In this document: one piece after another, positions 1 through 7,783 of the stretch
Layout of the letters: each line of letters opens with the position of its first letter
Numbering within the stretch: position 1 is the stretch's first letter
Source: Leptospira sp.
GTDB taxonomy: Bacteria > Spirochaetota > Leptospiria > Leptospirales > Leptospiraceae
Direction of reading: 5' to 3'
DNA: 8,344 nucleotides
Assembly: GCA_027531445.1 (NCBI GenBank)
Contig: JAPZRK010000134.1
Coordinates: 1 to 8,344 of the forward strand
The notes under the pieces: generated by a model
Told to the model about the DNA's origin: nothing
Seen by the model: only the letters and a program-made list of their open reading frames with translations
Database searches by the model: none
Translations under genes and position numbers: made by a program

Positions 1-7
1 TAAAACG

Positions 8-26
8 GATAATGATTACCAATAAT
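8..26. promoter_or_regulatory. Fur-box-like sequence (weak)
   Basis: The bases GATAATGATTACCAATAAT match the classical 19-bp Fur consensus (GATAATGATAATCATTATC) at 14 of 19 positions. The first nine bases are identical. A short dyad, GATTA-CCAA-TAATC at 14-27, overlaps it. In AT-rich DNA a match of this quality can arise by chance. The site is over 200 bp from the GTG start, so it could also serve a gene left of the window. Confidence 0.25.
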
Positions 27-48
27 CTACTACACGTCTGTTTACACT

Positions 49-71
49 ACTTAACAAATGGTAAGTTAAGT
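49..71. repeat. Short inverted repeat, operator-like
   Basis: ACTTAAC at 49-55 is the exact reverse complement of GTTAAGT at 65-71, with a 9-nt spacer. The arm and spacer size suit a dimeric repressor operator better than a terminator, because the arms are AT-rich and no T-run follows. It lies upstream of the outer-membrane protein gene. No regulator gene is adjacent in the window. Confidence 0.3.
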
Positions 72-241
72 CAATGTTTTTTAGTGTCCGTTATCGGTTT
101 CTAGATACTAATTTACCAAAACTATGGGACAAAATACCCCCTTCTGCTGAAAAAAATTTAGAAAGTACGAGATTATGCCTCATTCGTTTAGGAAAGACAA
201 GTAAATTTAGGAAAAAAGATAAGATTTTAACCTGATCTTAT

Positions 242-1804
242 GTGAAAAAGAAAGATGGGGGGAAACATAGAAGGTATCTTGCGTTTATTTGTCTCGGTCT
301 TCTATCTATAAAACTAGCTTCGGAACCCGTTTTTTTATTTCCGGTGAGCTTTTGGTACAAAAATGGATTCACTTTACAGGAATCGGCTGAAATAGCACGA
401 GCAGGCAAGGAGAAAGAAACATTTCAGCTGTGGTTAGACAAACTACCTGACAAAAAAAGAAAGAAGATCCTGGCCGTACTCTTATCAAATAACGTGAAAT
501 TGAAAATAGAAAAAACCAAACCGTCGCTAAATGGTTTGAACACAAAATCAAAAACAAATGCTACCATTTCAATTCCAAAATCACGAACAAACGACGAATC
601 TCCAGATTTCTTTTTCGTGGGGGGGAGTTATCAGATCTTAGATACTCGGTATCTACCTCTTGATCGCAGAAATCACAGTTCCTTATTTTTTGGACAGTCC
701 ACTTCTCATACAAAATGGATTTTAGAAAAAAGAGATACTAAATCTGTATATGGATTTGAAACACATTATTCTTACTTTGATCTATATCTCGGAAACAGAT
801 ACAAACCTATACAAAATTTCTACTTTGCTAAAGATGCAGATTTTTTCTCTAACTTTGATAGTAACAAATCACATTTACCTCAACCATTAAATGAATCATA
901 CTTCATGGGATTTAAACTAAATCCGAATTCCACTAATTCATTATTTGGTGTATATTCATCTAAAAGTGTATCAGAAGAACCAGGATTCTATTTGGTGAGC
1001 CCTGAAAAAAAATATTCATTAACATGGGCACCATTTACTCGTATTGGAAGTCTTTTCATCAACGATACCTATACTTTTGGGGCTACAAATGTTTGGAGAA
1101 CAAATGTCCAAGGTGAAGCAATCGGTCGCTCTGACAATTTTGTCGGGTTTCTTTATACAAGATCCCAAAATCAAAATGGTGATATCAAAATTGATGCCAC
1201 TGTTTACCGAGACAAAGACATACTCGCTATACCGACGTCAGAATTGTTCGAGCGAAATGGAACAACGCAAGACTTAGGTTACAGCCGAATTCGTTGGAAA
1301 GAGTATTTTGCCTTAGAAGCATTAAATTCACTTCAAGGACTAAGAGTCGAGTCTGGATATGGAATTCATTTCCCTTTGCTTTATGGTAATTATGGTGCTC
1401 TTGTAGTTCGATATAGAGACTACAAGGAAGATGGACTTTCAAAGGTAAACGCAGCTGGACGAGGTCTATTCTATGAATATCGTAACGAAAAAATCATCAT
1501 TAGCATAGGCGGAGAGGACCGCGATGGATTCAGGCAAGGTGAAGGGAAACTTTCTATTCCAATCTACAAAACGTATTTTTTTGAGATGAGTTGTTTGTAC
1601 CGAGACCAAGGAATACAATTGAGATCGTGGTTTGAAAACTGGAGTTTTGCAACTGACTTCAATATGAACTTAGTGGATCGAAAAGAAATCTGGAAACTTA
1701 AATTTGTCGGTCGGGATCTTTCGCTGAATGTAAGTATCTCAGAAAGGATGGATCAAGCAACTTATATCTACTATACAAACTTCCAATTCAATTATAGATT
1801 TTAA
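242..1804 (+). CDS. Predicted outer-membrane beta-barrel protein of unknown function
   Basis: The 520-residue product has a signal peptide: a basic n-region (K2-K4, K8, R10, R11), a hydrophobic core at about 12-23, and likely cleavage near residue 27 (LAS/EP). Residues about 44-115 are charged, partly helical and linker-like. From about 122 to the end, short segments alternate polar with aromatic or hydrophobic residues, as in membrane beta-strands. The chain ends in FQFNYRF, and a terminal phenylalanine in an alternating last strand is the usual signal for outer-membrane assembly by BamA. The barrel could be large, perhaps 16-18 strands, but I cannot name its substrate or family. GTG at 242 is chosen because a stop lies in frame at 233-235 and no later start keeps the signal peptide. 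No good Shine-Dalgarno is near it. The gene carries G6 (257-262) and G7 (619-625) runs. It converges on the minus-strand array with overlapping stop codons. Confidence 0.75.
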   Translation: MKKKDGGKHRRYLAFICLGLLSIKLASEPVFLFPVSFWYKNGFTLQESAEIARAGKEKETFQLWLDKLPDKKRKKILAVLLSNNVKLKIEKTKPSLNGLNTKSKTNATISIPKSRTNDESPDFFFVGGSYQILDTRYLPLDRRNHSSLFFGQSTSHTKWILEKRDTKSVYGFETHYSYFDLYLGNRYKPIQNFYFAKDADFFSNFDSNKSHLPQPLNESYFMGFKLNPNSTNSLFGVYSSKSVSEEPGFYLVSPEKKYSLTWAPFTRIGSLFINDTYTFGATNVWRTNVQGEAIGRSDNFVGFLYTRSQNQNGDIKIDATVYRDKDILAIPTSELFERNGTTQDLGYSRIRWKEYFALEALNSLQGLRVESGYGIHFPLLYGNYGALVVRYRDYKEDGLSKVNAAGRGLFYEYRNEKIIISIGGEDRDGFRQGEGKLSIPIYKTYFFEMSCLYRDQGIQLRSWFENWSFATDFNMNLVDRKEIWKLKFVGRDLSLNVSISERMDQATYIYYTNFQFNYRF

Positions 1805-2346
1805 TAAAGTAGTTCGTCTGAGAAAATTTCTTTATATTCTAATAACTTAAATAAAGGTATGGACTGAACGTCTGCAAACTCTTCTTTGTCTGCTGGAAGG
1901 GATTTTTTTTCAAAAGATACTTTCCTTTTACCTCTTTCGTCTTTCGGATAATAGTAAAAACCGATCCACTCACCTTTGAGTCGGTAAGGATTTCCCGGAA
2001 TGAGGTCCTTAGCAAACTCTTCACCATCTCGATCAAATTTATTGCGACGGTATTTACAATGGAGTTCATGTCCATTCCAGTCATAAAATACGGCAAAGTC
2101 CCCTTCCTTTGCTTTAAAAAACAACTTCCATTCTAGTGGGAATTGACCCTTAGTTTTAAATTCTAACTTTCCTTCGACAATCCTCTTTTCATTCAGCGAT
2201 ATCGAGTGAGTATACTTTTCTTTTGTATTTGGCAATGAAGTCTGGGATTGAGCAAATAAAAAACCTACCGTGATGTTTAGAAGAACAAACATACAAGTAT
2301 GCGAAACTAAAGTTTTAGTTTTCAGGTGTGACATCTTTATCAACAT
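1801..2346 (-). CDS. Small exported protein of unknown function
   Basis: The 181-residue product begins with a signal-peptide-like segment: lysines 4, 9 and 11, then a hydrophobic stretch at about 18-31 ending GFLFAQS, so cleavage near residue 32 is likely. The mature part is rich in lysine and aromatic residues and is probably beta-rich (for example residues near LEWKLFFKAKEGDFAVFYDW and GEWIGFYYYPKD). I recognise no domain or catalytic motif. It has no lipobox cysteine. Its 5' end overlaps the 3' end of the HEAT-repeat gene by 32 nt, or by 20 nt if the second ATG (2332-2334) is used. The second ATG is attractive because the purine stretch AAGAGA (2347-2352) abuts the first ATG directly but lies 12 nt from the second. 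It is the last gene of the array, and its stop shares TTAA with the convergent barrel gene. Confidence 0.7.
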   Translation of the reverse strand: MLIKMSHLKTKTLVSHTCMFVLLNITVGFLFAQSQTSLPNTKEKYTHSISLNEKRIVEGKLEFKTKGQFPLEWKLFFKAKEGDFAVFYDWNGHELHCKYRRNKFDRDGEEFAKDLIPGNPYRLKGEWIGFYYYPKDERGKRKVSFEKKSLPADKEEFADVQSIPLFKLLEYKEIFSDELLY

Positions 2347-3467
2347 TCTCTTGCGGTTCTTCGTCAGCTGTTTTTACTTCTTTACCTTGGATTTGATCAA
2401 TAGCTTTTTTTGCCGCCTTCTGCACTTTTGGACTTGGATCTCGATCACGTTTGTATTCAAGAAGTTCTAGGGCGGCAGGATCTTTCATATTTCCCATATG
2501 TTCAATCGCTCGTAGTCTTACCATGGCATCGTCATCTCGTGCAAATTCGTTTAACTCTTGGATGATCTCCTTATCTCCCAAAAGTACGAGTGCACCAATT
2601 GTATAAATTTTGAGTGATTGCGCTTTTTTTCCATCTAACTTGCCAGCAGTTTTTTTCAATGAATCTAATAGTTCAAATAGTTTTGGTTTTGCAGAGATAG
2701 ATTTTATCTTTCCGAGAGCGTTGATCGAATAACATCTAAGTGTTGTCGGTGTAGAATCATCGAATGCAACATCTTGTAACATAGCATCTGCATCCGCGTC
2801 CGCCACTGATCCAAAGTAGAGAGCAATTTGTGCTCGCATGTCCGAGTTATTGAATTTTTCCTTAAACTTGGATTGTAAAAAAGGAGACGCATCTTTTCCG
2901 TTGGGTAGATCGGAAAGGGCATTGACATAAAGAGTGACTGCATTTGAATTTTTTGTAAAATCTTCTTTTTTTAACTTTTCAATCAGCGGACCAACGGCTT
3001 CTGGCAACTTTAACTTTTTGGCCGTCGTTACTGCCTGCTTAGAAACGTCTTCATTTGCATCATCAAAAAGTAGAATTACTGAATCTTTGTATTCAACAAG
3101 ACCAAGCTCCGCAATGGTTCGAAGGATAACCACTTTCATTCCAAGATCTTTTTCCGTTTTGATCATTTCGCCAAGATACGTATACAAATCTTTTGCATGT
3201 TCTTTTGGAAAACCTAACAATTCAAATAAAGCTTGTTTGCGTTCTTGTGATGTTCCGTAACGAAGTACCTTAGAAAGTACTTCTTTCTTTTTGTCTATTT
3301 GTTCTTGTGTGAGCTCTTTGGGTTTTCCTTTGGATACTTTCGCTGGTTTAACATCTGTTACCGAAGGTTTTGGATTAGTATCTGAAACTTCTGTAGGCGA
3401 AGTTTCAGAGTGTAAGGCTGAATGGTTTAAAAACAGGAAGAGAAACGAAAGAAGGATTGAGTAAAAA

Positions 3468-3935
<468 letters not shown>

Positions 3936-3941
3936 TCTGAG

Positions 3942-3947
3942 CTCCTT
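3942..3947 (-). promoter_or_regulatory. Ribosome binding site of the response regulator gene
   Basis: AAGGAG on the minus strand, 6 nt before ATG 3935, is a near-ideal Shine-Dalgarno sequence. It fixes the start of the receiver protein and contrasts with the absence of any such site before glgP. Confidence 0.8.
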
Positions 3948-3982
3948 CTCCCTTGATGTTAGCCATTCTTCCAGGAGTCGAT

Positions 3983-6496
3983 TTACTTTTCATCAAAAGA
4001 ATACCGGGTTTTAGGTGCAAGCGTTGGCAAAATCGGCACATTCCAAATATCCGTGGCATATTCACGGATCGTTCGATCTGTAGAAAATTTCCCCGATCGC
4101 GCAACGTTCATAATGGCTTTTCGATTCCATACATCTTGATTGAGATAATCTTCTGCAATTCGTCCTTGCATACGATCATAGTCTGTAAAATCGGCACATA
4201 ATAGATAACTATCGTTATATACTAAAGTATCATGGATAGGAGTAAATATCCCATGTTCATTTGGCGAAAAATAATTCTCTCGAATCATAATGAGAATACG
4301 CTTCAATTCTTCGTTCGCTTCAATGTAGGTGCGAGAGTCGTATCCTTTATGCTTCAAATCAAAAACTTCATCCGTCTTCAATCCAAAGATATAAATATTT
4401 TCTGCCCCAACTTCTTCTAACATTTCAACATTTGCACCATCAAGTGTCCCTACTGTCAATGCGCCGTTTAGCATAAACTTCATATTGCTCGTACCAGAAG
4501 CCTCCGTACCAGCAGTTGAGATTTGCTCAGAAACATTTGTTCCAGGAATGATTCGCTCAGCGAGTGAAACACGATAGTTTGGAAGAAACACTACTTTGAG
4601 TCTACCATCAACATCTGCATCATGATTGACCACCGTGGCAACATTATTGATCAACTTTATGATCAATTTTGCCATAAAATAACCTGGTGCGGCTTTACCA
4701 CCAAATATCACCGTCCGTGGCGTTATATTACGATTTGGATTTTCTTTGATCCTTCTATACAATGCAATTACCTGAAGGATGTTTAGCAATTGTCGTTTGT
4801 ATTCGTGAAATCGTTTCACTTGTACGTCGATCATTGATAGCGGATTGATTGAAATGCCTGTTTCGCTTTTGATGAGTTTTGCCAATTGATCTTTATTTGT
4901 TTGCTTAACTTTAGCAAAATCATTTTTAAAATCAGAATCATCAGCAAACTTTTCTAAGTCTCTGAGTTTATATAAATCGGTAGCAAATCCGTCTCCGATT
5001 CGTTTTGCGATCAGAGCTGTTAAGCTAGGATTTGATTGAATCAACCATCTTCTTGGTGTAATCCCATTTGTTTTGTTTGTAAATTTTTCTGGAAAAATTT
5101 TGTAGAATGATTTAAAAATTGTTTTTACAATCAAATCTGAATGCAGGGCAGCAACCCCATTCACTTTGTGTGAGCCAATCACGGCTAGATTTGCCATTCG
5201 GATTCTTTTATCTGCACCCTCTTCAATGATGCTGACTTCACTGATCTCTGCCTCAGTTAGTTTGCCCGATTTACGAACCTCATTTAGGAATCGGAAATTA
5301 ATTTCATAAATGATCTCTAGATGTCTCGGAAGGAGCATTTCAAAGAGACTAACCTTCCATCGCTCTAATGCCTCTGGCAAAACTGTATGGTTTGTATATG
5401 CAAAAATCCGAGTCGTCATTTGCCAAGCCTTGTCCCATTCCCAATCTTCTTGGTCTAGTAGAATGCGCATAAGCTCTGCAATGCCAATACTTGGATGCGT
5501 ATCATTCAACTGGATGGCGACTTTTTCCCCCAGATATTCAAGAGATGCATGAGTCAAACGATGGTGAATCAAAATATCTTGAAGAGATGCACATACCATA
5601 AAGTATTGTTGCTTCAATCGGAGAATTTTCCCTTGTTCGGTGGTATCGTTTGGATATAACACTTTAGAAATATTTTCTGAGATCGATTTATCTTGCACGG
5701 CTTTCATATAGTCACCGTGATTGAAATAATCTAAGTTAAATTCTTCTGAAGACTTTGCAGTCCATAATCTCAAATAATTAACCGTACTCGTGTTAAATCC
5801 GGGAATGGGACAATCATGCGCAGATGCAAGGACTGTTTCTGCTGGCACCCAGTAGTGTTCTGTTTTGCCTTTGCCAGAAATCCGTGTTTCCGTATATCCA
5901 TAAAAACCAACAGAATGAGTTACATCTCCTCGAATCACCTCATACGGAACACCGTCAGCATCCCAATGATCAGGCAATTCAACTTGAGATCCATTGGCAA
6001 TGATTTGATTGAAAATTCCGTAATCATATCGTATACCATAACCAAATCCTGGTATATTGAGAGTCGCCATAGAATCTAAAAAACAAGCGGCAAGTCTACC
6101 CAAACCACCATTACCTAAACCTGCATCCATTTCGAATTCCAATACTTCTTCAAGCTGGAATCCAAAACCATCAATCATCTGTTTAACGACATCGTACAAT
6201 CCAAGATTAATGAGAGCATTTAAAAGAGTGCGTCCCATCAAAAATTCCAATGAAAAATAATATATTTGTTTTGGATCCTCTCCTCGGTATCTCTCATTGG
6301 TTATGTTGAGACGGTCGATAAGAAAATCGCGAATGGTATGACCTAGAGCCTTATAGATATCTTCGTTTTTGACAGTGTATTTATTTTTGCCAATCGTGTA
6401 TTCTAAATGATGTGAAAACTGTTTTTCTAGTGAACTTAAGTCGGCTTTTTGTTCTTCAGAGAGCAGTGTGAGTAGGCGCGATTTTTCGAGGATCAT
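3983..6496 (-). CDS. glgP: Glycogen/alpha-glucan phosphorylase
   Basis: This cytoplasmic enzyme (glycosyltransferase family 35) uses phosphate to release glucose-1-phosphate from the non-reducing ends of glycogen or maltodextrin, with pyridoxal phosphate as cofactor. The 837-residue length is normal and the gene is intact. Hallmarks in order are: YYFSLEFLMGR (79-89), GLGNGGLGRLAACFLDS (126-142), NDTHPSIGIAELMRIL from residue 331, TNHTVLPEALERW, TNGITPRRWL, KRFHEYKRQLLN, and EASGTSNMKFMLNGALTVGT with the PLP-binding lysine at K673. The N-terminus lacks the phosphorylatable Ser14 region of animal enzymes, so control by phosphorylation of that kind is unlikely. The precise glucan (glycogen or maltodextrin) cannot be told from sequence alone. 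The gene lies 57 nt after the DUF192 gene and 47 nt before the response regulator. No Shine-Dalgarno precedes ATG 6496, and a promoter-like pair ends only 8 nt before it. Confidence 0.96.
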   Translation of the reverse strand: MILEKSRLLTLLSEEQKADLSSLEKQFSHHLEYTIGKNKYTVKNEDIYKALGHTIRDFLIDRLNITNERYRGEDPKQIYYFSLEFLMGRTLLNALINLGLYDVVKQMIDGFGFQLEEVLEFEMDAGLGNGGLGRLAACFLDSMATLNIPGFGYGIRYDYGIFNQIIANGSQVELPDHWDADGVPYEVIRGDVTHSVGFYGYTETRISGKGKTEHYWVPAETVLASAHDCPIPGFNTSTVNYLRLWTAKSSEEFNLDYFNHGDYMKAVQDKSISENISKVLYPNDTTEQGKILRLKQQYFMVCASLQDILIHHRLTHASLEYLGEKVAIQLNDTHPSIGIAELMRILLDQEDWEWDKAWQMTTRIFAYTNHTVLPEALERWKVSLFEMLLPRHLEIIYEINFRFLNEVRKSGKLTEAEISEVSIIEEGADKRIRMANLAVIGSHKVNGVAALHSDLIVKTIFKSFYKIFPEKFTNKTNGITPRRWLIQSNPSLTALIAKRIGDGFATDLYKLRDLEKFADDSDFKNDFAKVKQTNKDQLAKLIKSETGISINPLSMIDVQVKRFHEYKRQLLNILQVIALYRRIKENPNRNITPRTVIFGGKAAPGYFMAKLIIKLINNVATVVNHDADVDGRLKVVFLPNYRVSLAERIIPGTNVSEQISTAGTEASGTSNMKFMLNGALTVGTLDGANVEMLEEVGAENIYIFGLKTDEVFDLKHKGYDSRTYIEANEELKRILIMIRENYFSPNEHGIFTPIHDTLVYNDSYLLCADFTDYDRMQGRIAEDYLNQDVWNRKAIMNVARSGKFSTDRTIREYATDIWNVPILPTLAPKTRYSFDEK

Positions 6497-6504
6497 GGAT
6501 CAAA

Positions 6505-6533
6505 ATACTATCGCCTACCCTGCGAAGATTCAA
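6505..6533 (-). promoter_or_regulatory. Possible internal promoter giving a leaderless glgP mRNA
   Basis: On the minus strand, TTGAAT (6533-6528) is followed after exactly 17 nt by TAGTAT (6510-6505), each matching the sigma70 hexamer at 4 of 6 positions. Initiation 7-9 nt after the -10 box would fall at or next to the A of the glgP ATG (6496). This fits the missing Shine-Dalgarno. The match is modest and could be chance. Confidence 0.3.
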
Positions 6534-6553
6534 GTAAAAAGAATAGAAATCTG

Positions 6554-7009
6554 CTAATCCCTTGCAGAAATTTTTCGATCTAGGATGAGATAGGTTCCAA
6601 TTGCGATCTTATTCTTTTTGAACCAACCTACATTGACTTCAAGAGCATATTTTGCAGGCTTTTGGGAGTTATACACTTCATTTGTCTGGTTTGGTTTCAT
6701 ATCATGAGTTTCCAACAGTTTCAACTCCCCATCAAAATATCCAAGAGAAAGGGGGATGAGCGTATTTTTCATCCAAAACGAAAGCGGTTCGGATCTTGGG
6801 AAAACAAATAACATACCTTGGTCATCGCTCATTTCTGTTCGGTGCATCAAACCAACGGCTCTTGTAGATGGATTGTTTGCGACTTCCAGTCGGATCGCCT
6901 TGTCACCAAGCGAGGCGAAGACAGTCTCCATCTGCGTCGGATAAGAGTCAGCTGGTTGGCATGACTCAAAGACGAAAAGAATAAAAAAAACAAACAATCT
7001 CAGTAACAT
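6554..7009 (-). CDS. DUF192 family protein, predicted lipoprotein
   Basis: The 151-residue protein belongs to the DUF192 family (COG1430), whose biochemical role is not established. The family core is complete: RAVGLMHRTEM (50-60), QGMLFVFPRSE (64-74), LSFWMKNTLIPLSLGYFD (76-93) and YALEVNVGWFKKNKIAIGT (121-139). The N-terminus is a short hydrophobic signal segment ending FVFESC with cysteine 17. This suits the looser lipobox of spirochaetes, so the mature protein may be lipid-anchored at C17 and face the periplasm. Many family members are exported. The gene begins 3 nt after the enoyl-CoA hydratase stop (TAATCTATG), with a weak GGAAAC about 7-12 nt upstream. Translation is therefore probably coupled. 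It ends with TAG 57 nt before glgP. Confidence 0.88.
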   Translation of the reverse strand: MLLRLFVFFILFVFESCQPADSYPTQMETVFASLGDKAIRLEVANNPSTRAVGLMHRTEMSDDQGMLFVFPRSEPLSFWMKNTLIPLSLGYFDGELKLLETHDMKPNQTNEVYNSQKPAKYALEVNVGWFKKNKIAIGTYLILDRKISARD

Positions 7010-7012
7010 AGA

Positions 7013-7783
7013 TTAGTTTCCGAAAACTGGTTTTCTTTTTTGAAGAAACGCAGAAAGTCCTTCTTTTGTCTCCCCATCCGCAAATCGCCCACCGAAAAGT
7101 TGACGTTCCCAATCCAAACCTCGATCTAAACTAGTTTCGATACCTTGGCGAATCGCCATTTTCGCCGCACGAATCGCATTCGGACCTCGGCTAAGTATCG
7201 TTTGTATCAATTTTTCCGACTCTGCAATTAAGTCTTCCGGCGTTGTGACACGGTTGAGGATACCCAAACGAAAACCTTCCTCCGCTGATATCATATCACC
7301 AGAAAAAATAAGTTCACTTGCCCTTCCTACTCCAATGATTCTAGGCAATCTTTGAGATCCGCCAAACCCTGGTAACAATCCTAAAGAAACTTCAGGTAAA
7401 CCAAGCTTTGCATTATTTGACGCAAATCGAATGTCACATGCGAGAGCGAGCTCCAATCCTCCACCGAGGGAAAAACCATTGATTGCGGCTATAGAAACTA
7501 ATTTAGATAATTCTAATTTTCTAAATACGTTTTGACCTAATTCCGAAAAATCTCGTCCTTCTTTTTCATTGAATGATTGCATTTTTGCAATGTCAGCGCC
7601 AGCGACAAAAGCTTTGCCTTCTCCCGTTAAGATAAAGGCACGAATCGCCGGCTCTGATTCCAAGATATCGACGGCATGTCCGATATCACGAATCACTTGG
7701 TCATTGAGTGCATTCAATGCTTCTGGACGTTTGATCGTGAGAATGGCGTAATTTGTTTTTCTTTGAATGTCAATAAAGCTCAA
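7013..7783 (-). CDS. Enoyl-CoA hydratase/isomerase (crotonase family)
   Basis: The 256-residue, full-length crotonase-fold enzyme probably adds water to trans-2-enoyl-CoA in beta-oxidation. The oxyanion-hole segments are AFVAGADIAKM (58-68, with A61-G62-A63-D64) and INGFSLGGGLELALACD (101-117). Both glutamates expected of a true hydratase are present: E111 in GGLELALACD and E131 in GLPEVSLGLLPGFGG. Substrate chain length cannot be told. An assignment to a short-chain hydratase is likely, but another crotonase activity is possible. The start is TTG (7781-7783), supported by GGAG at 7792-7795 with 8-nt spacing, and no other in-frame start lies before residue 68. TTG overlaps the TGA of the upstream phosphatase gene as TTGA, so translation is likely coupled. 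The DUF192 gene follows 3 nt downstream. Confidence 0.93.
   Translation of the reverse strand: MSFIDIQRKTNYAILTIKRPEALNALNDQVIRDIGHAVDILESEPAIRAFILTGEGKAFVAGADIAKMQSFNEKEGRDFSELGQNVFRKLELSKLVSIAAINGFSLGGGLELALACDIRFASNNAKLGLPEVSLGLLPGFGGSQRLPRIIGVGRASELIFSGDMISAEEGFRLGILNRVTTPEDLIAESEKLIQTILSRGPNAIRAAKMAIRQGIETSLDRGLDWERQLFGGRFADGETKEGLSAFLQKRKPVFGN

Larger units (their letters stand above)
1..241. other. Non-coding region upstream of the outer-membrane protein gene
   Basis: No convincing coding frame is visible on either strand. The stretch is AT-rich and holds a Fur-box-like 19-mer near the left edge and a 7-bp inverted repeat at 49-71, both listed separately. The last 60 bases are purine-rich. 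An AGGAAAAAAG stretch at about 210-219 is the nearest purine-rich ribosome-binding candidate, but it ends more than 20 nt before the GTG start, which is too far for normal use. I found no promoter with good -35 and -10 hexamers at proper spacing. The best weak pair is TTAGTG (81-86) with GATACT (104-109). Confidence 0.6.

Noticed and set aside
1830..1856. CTTTAT...ATAAAG inverted repeat as a terminator for the barrel gene
   Set aside because: The arms are only 6 bp and almost all AT, the loop is 15 nt, and no T-run follows. It is too weak to act as an intrinsic terminator.
2934..3260. Open frame of 108 codons on the plus strand
   Set aside because: It lies fully antisense to the HEAT-repeat gene, has no ribosome site or recognisable domain, and its residue pattern is a mirror of the real coding frame.
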